NCBI GenBank assembly: GCA_003978405.1
Contig: QNZU01000090.1
Coordinates: 1-15,303 of the forward strand
Length of the DNA: 15,303 nucleotides
DNA from: Sulfurospirillum sp.
GTDB lineage: Bacteria > Campylobacterota > Campylobacteria > Campylobacterales > QNZT01
Direction of reading: 5' to 3'
Under the pieces are notes generated by a model, which saw nothing but the letters and a program-made list of their open reading frames with translations, searched no databases and was not told where the DNA came from. Of the stretch, positions 8,044-13,498 are shown piece after piece. Each line of letters opens with the position of its first letter. Position 1 is the stretch's first letter. A program made the translations under genes and the position numbers.

Positions 8044-8712
8044 ATGGACTACACAAAAAATTTTGATGAAGTATTGCAAAGAATTGAAAAAGCAAGACTT
8101 GAGGCGGATGAACACAGGATCATAAAGATAGTAGCAGCTTCAAAATATGTAGGAGCAAAAGAGATTGAAAAGATGTATCAGATAGGTCAAAGAAGCTTTG
8201 GAGAAAACAGAGTCCAAGATCTTAAAACAAAATCATTAGAGCTAATTGAGTTGCCGATTGAGTGGCACTATATAGGCAGAGTCCAGACCAATAAAATAAA
8301 TGCTCTGATTGATCTTGATCCATTTTTAATCCACTCATTGGAGTCATTTGAGATGGCAAAGGAGTTTGATACAAGAGCTGAAAAAAAATCAAAAAAAATC
8401 AATTTGCTTCTTCAGATCAACTCCTCAAACGAGCAGAGCAAAGCCGGATGTAAAGTCGAGGAGGCAGAGGAGCTTTATCATAAAATATGCGATGAATGCC
8501 CAAATATCATTCTTAAAGGAGTTATGAGTATAGGAGCGCATAGTGAAAATGAGAGTGAAATTGCCAAGAGTTTTGAAGCAACATACAGAGTATTTGACAA
8601 GCTAAGGAGCAAAGGTGCAAAATATTGTTCTATGGGTATGAGCAATGATTTTGAGCTTGCTATTAAACTTGGATCAAATATGCTCAGACTTGGCTCAGTT
8701 CTTTTTAAGTAA
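8044..8712 (+). CDS. yggS: PLP homeostasis protein, YggS/PLPBP family
   Basis: This is a 222-residue cytoplasmic pyridoxal-phosphate-binding protein with an alanine-racemase-like barrel and no known catalytic activity; it buffers PLP and affects amino-acid and keto-acid balance in other bacteria. Lys34 in AASKYVGA is the PLP Schiff-base lysine (about position 36 in E. coli). Other family marks are FGENRVQD (53-60), WHYIGRVQTNK (around 75-85), GMSNDFELAIKLGS and the C-terminal LRLGSVLF phosphate-binding part. It starts two bases after the rseP stop and is probably the last gene of the coupled run before rpmB. Confidence 0.93.
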   Translation: MDYTKNFDEVLQRIEKARLEADEHRIIKIVAASKYVGAKEIEKMYQIGQRSFGENRVQDLKTKSLELIELPIEWHYIGRVQTNKINALIDLDPFLIHSLESFEMAKEFDTRAEKKSKKINLLLQINSSNEQSKAGCKVEEAEELYHKICDECPNIILKGVMSIGAHSENESEIAKSFEATYRVFDKLRSKGAKYCSMGMSNDFELAIKLGSNMLRLGSVLFK

Positions 8713-8720
8713 GCAAAAGA

Positions 8721-8726
8721 TAGAAT
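8721..8726 (+). promoter_or_regulatory. Possible -10 box before rpmB
   Basis: TAGAAT lies in the 44-base gap between yggS and rpmB, with a T-run (8701-8706) upstream. A transcript start near 8733 would leave about 24 bases of leader. It would let the abundant ribosomal protein be made independently of the long upstream operon. The similarity is modest. Confidence 0.35.
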
Positions 8727-8756
8727 TAGCCTCAAATTTTTTCAAGGAATATAAAG

Positions 8757-8951
8757 ATGTCAAGAAGATGTTCAGTTAGCGGAAAGGGACCAATGGTCGG
8801 AAACAATGTTTCTCACGCACACAATAAAACAAAAAGAAGATTTTTACCAAATCTTAGAACTGTAAGAATCAAACAAGAAGATGGAACAACAAAAAAGATT
8901 AAAATATCTGCAAAAGAGTTAAGGACTATGCGAAAGAAAGCCAACGCATAA
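8757..8951 (+). CDS. rpmB: 50S ribosomal protein L28
   Basis: This is a small basic protein of the large ribosomal subunit, 64 residues, a normal bacterial length. The N-terminal RRCSVSGKGPMVGNNVSHAH region and the following basic KTKRRFLPNLRTVRI stretch are diagnostic. The protein has only one Cys, so it is not the form with a four-Cys zinc ribbon. AAGGAA at 8744-8749 is a strong ribosome binding site for the ATG at 8757. In Campylobacterota L28 is often encoded alone rather than beside L33, and here it precedes a potassium channel gene, as I recall for Helicobacter pylori. Confidence 0.96.
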   Translation: MSRRCSVSGKGPMVGNNVSHAHNKTKRRFLPNLRTVRIKQEDGTTKKIKISAKELRTMRKKANA

Positions 8952-8987
8952 ACCCAAATTTTACATTAGATATTACCAAATTTGGGT
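8952..8987 (+). terminator. Hairpin after rpmB, possible terminator or attenuator
   Basis: The arms ACCCAAATTT (8952-8961) and AAATTTGGGT (8978-8987) are perfect 10-base complements around a 16-base loop, beginning right after the rpmB stop. An A-run, not a T-run, follows, so it is not a classic intrinsic terminator on the plus strand. It may partly stop transcription, mark an RNA processing site or protect the rpmB message. Confidence 0.5.
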
Positions 8988-9010
8988 AAAAAACTACATA
9001 GGAGGAGTTT

Positions 9011-10141
9011 ATGCGACTTATAAAGAAGCTAAAAAAATTCCTCCACTGGAAAGATCGGGCAAAGCCCGAAATCAGTTTAGATACTGAACTCTACACCCAA
9101 TTAGCCCCCTTTAGACTGCCTCTAATTTTAACAGTGTTGATGATGATGCTTGGAGCTATCGGATATATCATCATTGATGATTTTAGTCTGATGGATGCCA
9201 TTTATCAAACCGGTATCACATTTACAACAGTCGGTTTTGGAGAGATTGCTCCAATATCACAGGCTGGAAGAATATTTACTATCACTTTGATTATACTTGG
9301 ATTTGGAGTATTTTCATTTTCTGTAGGTATCTTGGTCGAGGTTTTAAACAGAGGTGATCTAATACGAATACTCAAGGAGAGAAAGATGCTTTATAATGTC
9401 GCAAGGCTAAAAAACCACTATGTCATTTGCCACCATAATCAATATACAATAGAGCTAACAAGACAATTTAGAGAGAATCAAATACCCTTTGTTGTCGTTG
9501 ATCCAAATCCAAAACTTGAAGAGATAGCAAAGGAGTATAACTACCCCTACTACATCCAGGAGGAGCCACACACTGAAGTTGCTTTGGCAAAAACTCACCT
9601 CTCCAGTGCAAAAGGAATCATCACACTTAGCGATAATATACCAGATAATATCGCTATAATTGCTTCAGTAAGGCTATTTGAAAAAGAGATCAAAAGACGC
9701 CGTCCATACTTTATCATGACAAATGCCTCAACAAAAAGCGATATAGAAAAGCTCAAAAAACTAGGAGCAAATAGTGTTATCTCACCTACAAAACTGATGG
9801 CACAAAGAATCTCTGCAATCTCTCAAAGACCTGAGATGGAAAATATCCTAGAGCAGTTTTTATACAAAAAAGATACTCCTTTAGATATAGAAGAGGTAAA
9901 GGTACCAAGCCATTCATGGACACTCTTTAAAAAGCTAAAAGATATCAATCTTCCTCAATTTGTAAAGATAAATATTGTCGGTATCAGAGATGACAAAGAT
10001 AACTTTTTCCCAATGCCAGAACCTGATACAATCATCACACAAGGAAGCAAACTCTTAGTCATTGGAAGCAGTGATAGTATCAGATTGGCTAAAAAAATAG
10101 TCAGAAAGCAAGAAAAACCAAGGATACAAAATGAGTTATAA
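9011..10141 (+). CDS. kch: Two-TM potassium channel with RCK domain
   Basis: This is a 376-residue inner-membrane potassium channel subunit. TM1 (about 36-55), a pore helix and the selectivity filter TTVGFGE (72-78; Phe replaces the usual Tyr), and TM2 (about 88-111) are followed by an RCK_N/TrkA-N domain (about 134-265) and a TrkA-C domain (about 290-368). The tetramer should carry a cytoplasmic gating ring. The first RCK strand reads VICHHNQ with no GxGxxG dinucleotide loop, like MthK, while Asp164 at the end of strand 2 (VVVDPN) is kept. GGAGGAG (9001-9007) is a strong ribosome binding site. A second one lies inside the gene before Met126. H. pylori has a channel gene next to rpmB (HpKchA, needed for gastric colonisation), so this is the probable orthologue. 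It overlaps argJ by 11 bases. Confidence 0.92.
   Translation: MRLIKKLKKFLHWKDRAKPEISLDTELYTQLAPFRLPLILTVLMMMLGAIGYIIIDDFSLMDAIYQTGITFTTVGFGEIAPISQAGRIFTITLIILGFGVFSFSVGILVEVLNRGDLIRILKERKMLYNVARLKNHYVICHHNQYTIELTRQFRENQIPFVVVDPNPKLEEIAKEYNYPYYIQEEPHTEVALAKTHLSSAKGIITLSDNIPDNIAIIASVRLFEKEIKRRRPYFIMTNASTKSDIEKLKKLGANSVISPTKLMAQRISAISQRPEMENILEQFLYKKDTPLDIEEVKVPSHSWTLFKKLKDINLPQFVKINIVGIRDDKDNFFPMPEPDTIITQGSKLLVIGSSDSIRLAKKIVRKQEKPRIQNEL
9386..10141 (+). CDS. Possible internal start: soluble RCK subunit of the channel
   Basis: AAGGAG (9374-9379) stands six bases before an in-frame ATG at 9386 (Met126), just after TM2 and just before the first RCK strand. Translation from here would give a 251-residue soluble protein holding the whole RCK and TrkA-C region. 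In MthK an internal Met107 at the matching place yields soluble RCK subunits that complete the octameric gating ring. The ribosome binding site is seen in the sequence; its use is inferred from that precedent. Confidence 0.5.
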   Translation: MLYNVARLKNHYVICHHNQYTIELTRQFRENQIPFVVVDPNPKLEEIAKEYNYPYYIQEEPHTEVALAKTHLSSAKGIITLSDNIPDNIAIIASVRLFEKEIKRRRPYFIMTNASTKSDIEKLKKLGANSVISPTKLMAQRISAISQRPEMENILEQFLYKKDTPLDIEEVKVPSHSWTLFKKLKDINLPQFVKINIVGIRDDKDNFFPMPEPDTIITQGSKLLVIGSSDSIRLAKKIVRKQEKPRIQNEL

Positions 10142-11324
10142 TTTAATATCCTTAAAAGAATCTATTTCAAATGTCAATGGTTTTTACTGCGATGGTGTAA
10201 ATGTTGGTTTGAGAACGGATAGTAGTAATGGCGATGTTGGATTTATCAGATCTGATTACCCTTGTGATGTGAGTGCAGTGTTTACAAAAAACCGTTTTCA
10301 AGCCGCTCCTATAGTGCACTTTAAAAAGTATCCAAAAAATTTTCAGACAAACTTCTTGCTTGTCAATGCAAAAAATGCAAATGCCATGACAGGAGAGAGG
10401 GGAATAAAAGATATTGAAGAGATCTTCTCACACCTTCCAAAAGAGCTTGACATTAAAAATCCTATCATGAGTTCAACTGGTGTGATTGGTGTGCCACTTG
10501 ATAAGAGCAAGATCATCTCAAGCTTTGAAAAGTTCGATTTTGATGCAAAAAATGCTACAAATCTCGCAAAATCTATCATGACAACAGACAGTTTTGAGAA
10601 AGAGATCTGCTTTAGAGTTGAACTTGGTACCGATGAGTTCTTTCATATAGCAGCTGTTTGCAAGGGAGCTGGTATGATAAACCCCGCTATGGCTACAATG
10701 CTATGCTTCATAGCAACTGATGCCAATATCCCAAAAGAGGATATGGATGAGTTGTTGATTGAATCAGTTGATAAGTCATTTAACACAATCAGTGTAGATG
10801 GAGATACATCTACAAATGATACTGTTATACTTTTGGCAAACAGGGCTTCAAAAGCATATAACAAAGAGGCATTCAAAGAGGCTCTAAATATCATCGCAAA
10901 AGAGCTTTCACTGATGATTTTAAAAGATGGAGAGGGTGCGAACAAAGTCGTGGCATTTGAAGTTAAGAATGCAAAGAGTGTAGAGGATGCAAAAAAAGCT
11001 AGTAAAAATTTAAGTAACTCACTTTTAGTTAAAACTGCCCTCTTTGGAGAGGATCCAAACTGGGGCAGAATCGCTTCTACTATCGGTGCAAGTGAAATTG
11101 AGTGTGATGAACGACATTTACAAATCTACTATGACGATCTTTTGATCTACTCCTATGATGAACCGGTACTAAGTAAGGAAAAAGAGGAAAAAGCGACAAA
11201 AATAATGAAAAAGAGTAGTTTTAAAATCACCTGTGATCTTGGTATGGGTGATAAAAGCTTTGTTAGCTATGGATGTGATCTTAGCTATGATTATGTCAAA
11301 ATTAATGCAGATTATAGAACTTAA
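10131..11324 (+). CDS. argJ: Glutamate N-acetyltransferase / amino-acid acetyltransferase ArgJ
   Basis: ArgJ moves the acetyl group from N-acetylornithine to glutamate in the cyclic arginine pathway; some members also use acetyl-CoA directly. The 397-residue precursor contains KGAGMINPAMATML, where autocleavage between Ala188 and Thr189 makes alpha and beta chains and frees Thr189 as the nucleophile. STGVIG (115-120), DPNWGR and the C-terminal CDLSYDYVKINADYRT are conserved family marks. The usual NAGNANA loop reads NAKNANA (79-85). Whether it is mono- or bifunctional cannot be told by eye. AAGGA (10120-10124) precedes the ATG, which lies inside the end of the channel gene. No other arg gene is in the window. 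Confidence 0.95.
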   Translation: MSYNLISLKESISNVNGFYCDGVNVGLRTDSSNGDVGFIRSDYPCDVSAVFTKNRFQAAPIVHFKKYPKNFQTNFLLVNAKNANAMTGERGIKDIEEIFSHLPKELDIKNPIMSSTGVIGVPLDKSKIISSFEKFDFDAKNATNLAKSIMTTDSFEKEICFRVELGTDEFFHIAAVCKGAGMINPAMATMLCFIATDANIPKEDMDELLIESVDKSFNTISVDGDTSTNDTVILLANRASKAYNKEAFKEALNIIAKELSLMILKDGEGANKVVAFEVKNAKSVEDAKKASKNLSNSLLVKTALFGEDPNWGRIASTIGASEIECDERHLQIYYDDLLIYSYDEPVLSKEKEEKATKIMKKSSFKITCDLGMGDKSFVSYGCDLSYDYVKINADYRT

Positions 11325-11328
11325 ATGT

Positions 11329-11334
11329 TAGAAT
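11329..11334 (+). promoter_or_regulatory. Possible -10 box before the YdcH-like gene
   Basis: TAGAAT in the 44-base gap after argJ would place a start near 11341. The upstream T-tract pattern is weak, so read-through from argJ is an equal possibility. Confidence 0.3.
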
Positions 11335-11368
11335 GAAATTTTAATACACACAAAGGAAATCTAAAAAA

Positions 11369-11587
11369 ATGTTAGAAGAGTATAGAGATATTATTTCAAA
11401 ACTAAAACAAGAGGATGCACACTTTGCCAAACAGTTTGAAAAGCACAATGCCTTGGATGATGAGCTTGACAATAAATCAGACTTGTTGACTGATTCTGAA
11501 ATTGAGCAAAAAAAGAAAGAGAAACTAGCTCTAAAAGATGCGATCTATGCAAAAATATTAGAGTATAAAAAGGAGCATAATCTCTAA
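11369..11587 (+). CDS. YdcH family (DUF465) small protein
   Basis: This is a 72-residue, highly charged, all-helical protein. The pattern EYRDIISKLKQEDAHFAKQF, then a short linker, then a Lys/Glu helix ending in a basic tail matches the YdcH/DUF465 family (a two-helix hairpin of about 70 residues). Its biochemical role is unknown. AAAGGAA (11352-11358) is a good ribosome binding site. Its TAA overlaps the TAG of the oppositely oriented proC gene (11584-11587), so there is no room for a terminator between the convergent genes. Confidence 0.82.
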   Translation: MLEEYRDIISKLKQEDAHFAKQFEKHNALDDELDNKSDLLTDSEIEQKKKEKLALKDAIYAKILEYKKEHNL

Positions 11588-12339
11588 GATTTTGCCCTCT
11601 CATATGCTTTTGAGACAGCTTTTATAAAGCTATCTCTTGTAGCACCCTCCTCCAAAGCACTGTATCCTGCTGCTGTCGTGCCACCTGGGCTCATCACTTC
11701 ATCTTTAATAAGTGCAGGAGCTTTACTTTCAAGAAGATCTCCCATACCCTCAAATAGACCTTGAACCAATTTCAAAGCATCATCTCTTTTTAGACCCTCT
11801 TTTACTCCACCATCAGCCAGTGCCTCAGCTACCAAAGCTAAAAATGCTGGACCACATCCTGCAATTGCAGTTGCTATATCAATCTCTTTTTCAGAATCAA
11901 GCCACAATGTCTTTCCAAAGCTTTCACAGATATTGATAGCTTCATCTTTAAACTCATTGTCACCATATAGTGTAGTCATAGATTTTTGATAAAAAGCAGC
12001 AAGATTTGGCATAGCTCTGACAAAATAGTTTGCCTTGATTGTATCTTTGATCTTTTGTATAGGAGTTCCGGCCAAGATAGAGATAACTCCGTTTGCGGTA
12101 CCAGATAAAAATATACTTACCCCTTCAAGAGCATTTGGTTTGATACACAGTAAAAGATTTTTCCCTTCTATATCCACAGGTGAATCCAAAAGTGCAGTTG
12201 TTTTTATGTTTGGATATAGGCTCTTTAGTTCATGGATTCTTTTATTATCTCTACCGATTAGTTCAATTTCATAATTTTTTACAGCACCGGCAATGATAGC
12301 TTCGGCCATCTTTCCGGTTCCTAATATACTAAACTTCAT
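11584..12339 (-). CDS. proC: Pyrroline-5-carboxylate reductase
   Basis: ProC reduces pyrroline-5-carboxylate to proline with NAD(P)H in the cytoplasm. The 251-residue protein begins with the Rossmann loop ILGTGKMAEAI (GxGxM, residues 5-15), followed by CIKPNALE (65-72), RAMPN (108-112), AGCGPAFLALVAEAL (160-174) and the substrate-binding, dimer-forming stretch DEVMSPGGTTAAG (213-225). It is somewhat shorter than the 265-270 residues common in other bacteria but shows no missing motif. AAGGG just before the ATG overlaps the fliW stop codon, so the two are probably co-translated. The proC-fliW-bamD-lon arrangement is as I recall it in Campylobacter jejuni. Confidence 0.95.
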   Translation of the reverse strand: MKFSILGTGKMAEAIIAGAVKNYEIELIGRDNKRIHELKSLYPNIKTTALLDSPVDIEGKNLLLCIKPNALEGVSIFLSGTANGVISILAGTPIQKIKDTIKANYFVRAMPNLAAFYQKSMTTLYGDNEFKDEAINICESFGKTLWLDSEKEIDIATAIAGCGPAFLALVAEALADGGVKEGLKRDDALKLVQGLFEGMGDLLESKAPALIKDEVMSPGGTTAAGYSALEEGATRDSFIKAVSKAYERAKS

Positions 12340-12347
12340 ATATACCC

Positions 12348-12719
12348 TTACAAATAGTTGGAGATTGACTCTGAGAGAGCATAGTTTGGATATTTGTGTT
12401 CATCAAGAGCCACCTGAGCCAATCTGTTTTTTGTTTTATTTATGATAATTGGTGCGGCAAAATTGACAAATGAGTTTTCAATAGGATTTTGCAAAATCAT
12501 AATTACATAAAAATCTATCTCATCGCCATCTTGTATATCAAGCAGAGCTTCATATGATGATGGTATCTCTATTTGATAATCTCTAACTTTTCTTGGATCA
12601 AGAATAGTAAAAGAGATATCATTAGAACTTAAACTTGAAAAAAAATCATCAACCTTTTCAAACTCTATCTCTTTTATATCTTCAAATCCAAATATCGGGG
12701 ATACTACTTTTAAATTCAT
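12348..12719 (-). CDS. fliW: Flagellar assembly factor FliW
   Basis: FliW binds flagellin and, when free, binds and inhibits the translational repressor CsrA, tying flagellin synthesis to its export. The protein has 123 residues, the normal size for this small beta-barrel. Typical features are FGFED near the N-terminus, ILDPRKV in place of the common NPF/DP loop, and the C-terminal FAAPIIINKTKNRLAQVAL, where family members carry NLKAPIVIN...QVIL. The ATG at 12719 is chosen over the GTG at 12722 because AAAGG then sits six bases upstream. It is the first gene of a two-gene minus-strand unit with proC, and its presence implies flagella. Confidence 0.92.
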   Translation of the reverse strand: MNLKVVSPIFGFEDIKEIEFEKVDDFFSSLSSNDISFTILDPRKVRDYQIEIPSSYEALLDIQDGDEIDFYVIMILQNPIENSFVNFAAPIIINKTKNRLAQVALDEHKYPNYALSESISNYL

Positions 12720-12767
12720 CACCTACCTTTAATTTATGGGTATCTTTTAAAACCCTGATTGTTTGTA

Positions 12768-12773
12768 ATTTTA
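12768..12773 (-). promoter_or_regulatory. Possible -10 box for fliW-proC
   Basis: On the minus strand this reads TAAAAT, about 49 bases before the fliW ATG, with T-runs further upstream. It is the only reasonable candidate in the divergent gap. No sigma-28 or sigma-54 flagellar promoter pattern was seen. Confidence 0.4.
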
Positions 12774-12816
12774 TCATCTGTTTAATTAACATCGGTTTTT
12801 TTAACAAAAACTTGGA

Positions 12817-12822
12817 TAAAAT
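12817..12822 (+). promoter_or_regulatory. -10 box for bamD-lon
   Basis: TAAAAT preceded by TTGGA, with a T-tract (12796-12802) about 15 bases upstream, fits the Campylobacterota housekeeping pattern. The start would be near 12829, and AAAGG (12841-12845) is the ribosome binding site of the bamD-like gene. Confidence 0.5.
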
Positions 12823-12852
12823 ATTTCAATTAACTAAACAAAAGGCATAAGA

Positions 12853-13464
12853 ATGAAATCACTGCTATTATCTGTAACACTATTAATTTTATTGGCAAAT
12901 TGTTCGGGCAAAAATGCAAAAAAAGATGAGCTTTTTAACAAATCAGATATCTTTTGGTACCAAAAGATTATCAAAGATGTCAAATTAGACTCACTTGACA
13001 AGGCAGATGAGGATTATACTTCACTTGCAAGTGAACATGTAGCAAGTCCACTTTTAAAAGAGGCTCTTATGATTTTGGCAAAAGCACATATGAAAAATGA
13101 AGAGTATCTGATGGCAAACTACTATATTGATGAGTATATCAAGAGATATGCTACCAAATCAAATATCAGCTATTTGGAGTTTTTGAAAATTAAATCAAAT
13201 TTTCAATCTTTCAAAAGATTAAATCGTGATCAAAAACTTCTTCTTGATACAATAAACTCTTCAAATCAATTCTTAAAGCGATATCAAAACTCACCTTATA
13301 CTCCAGAAGTTCAGACTATTTTAACAAGACTCTATTTGGCAAACAGAGTTTTAAATGAAAATATTGTCAAACTATACAAAAAAACAGGAAAATTAAAATC
13401 TGCCAAAATATATGAACAAAAAATCAAAAATTCATGGCTTAACAATATCAAAATAAAAGAGTAA
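12853..13464 (+). CDS. bamD: Outer membrane assembly lipoprotein, BamD/ComL family
   Basis: This is a predicted lipoprotein of the BAM complex that helps insert beta-barrel proteins into the outer membrane. Residues 1-16 are a signal peptide and Cys17 is the lipidation site in LLANC; Asn just before the Cys is unusual (Gly, Ala or Ser is commoner). Alternating helices from about residue 30 onward, with patterns like LLKEALMILAKAHMKNEEYLMANYYIDEYIKRY (read as separate helices), match the TPR-like BamD fold. At 203 residues it is shorter than E. coli BamD (about 245), so the last repeat may be missing, as seems usual in this phylum. Its position beside lon and fliW supports the call. The gap to lon is 34 bases with no promoter. 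Confidence 0.85.
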   Translation: MKSLLLSVTLLILLANCSGKNAKKDELFNKSDIFWYQKIIKDVKLDSLDKADEDYTSLASEHVASPLLKEALMILAKAHMKNEEYLMANYYIDEYIKRYATKSNISYLEFLKIKSNFQSFKRLNRDQKLLLDTINSSNQFLKRYQNSPYTPEVQTILTRLYLANRVLNENIVKLYKKTGKLKSAKIYEQKIKNSWLNNIKIKE

Positions 13465-13498
13465 CTACTATTCCAAGCAATAAAAAGAGAGGTAAAAA

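Noticed and set aside
12738..12755. GGGT...ACCC inverted repeat in the fliW leader.
   Set aside because: The stem is only four pairs around an AT-rich loop and is too weak to propose a regulatory hairpin.
12635..12850. A 71-codon plus-strand frame opposite fliW and through the divergent promoter region.
   Set aside because: It overlaps the fliW coding strand, no good ribosome binding site was found, and it crosses the bamD promoter region; a chance frame is more likely.
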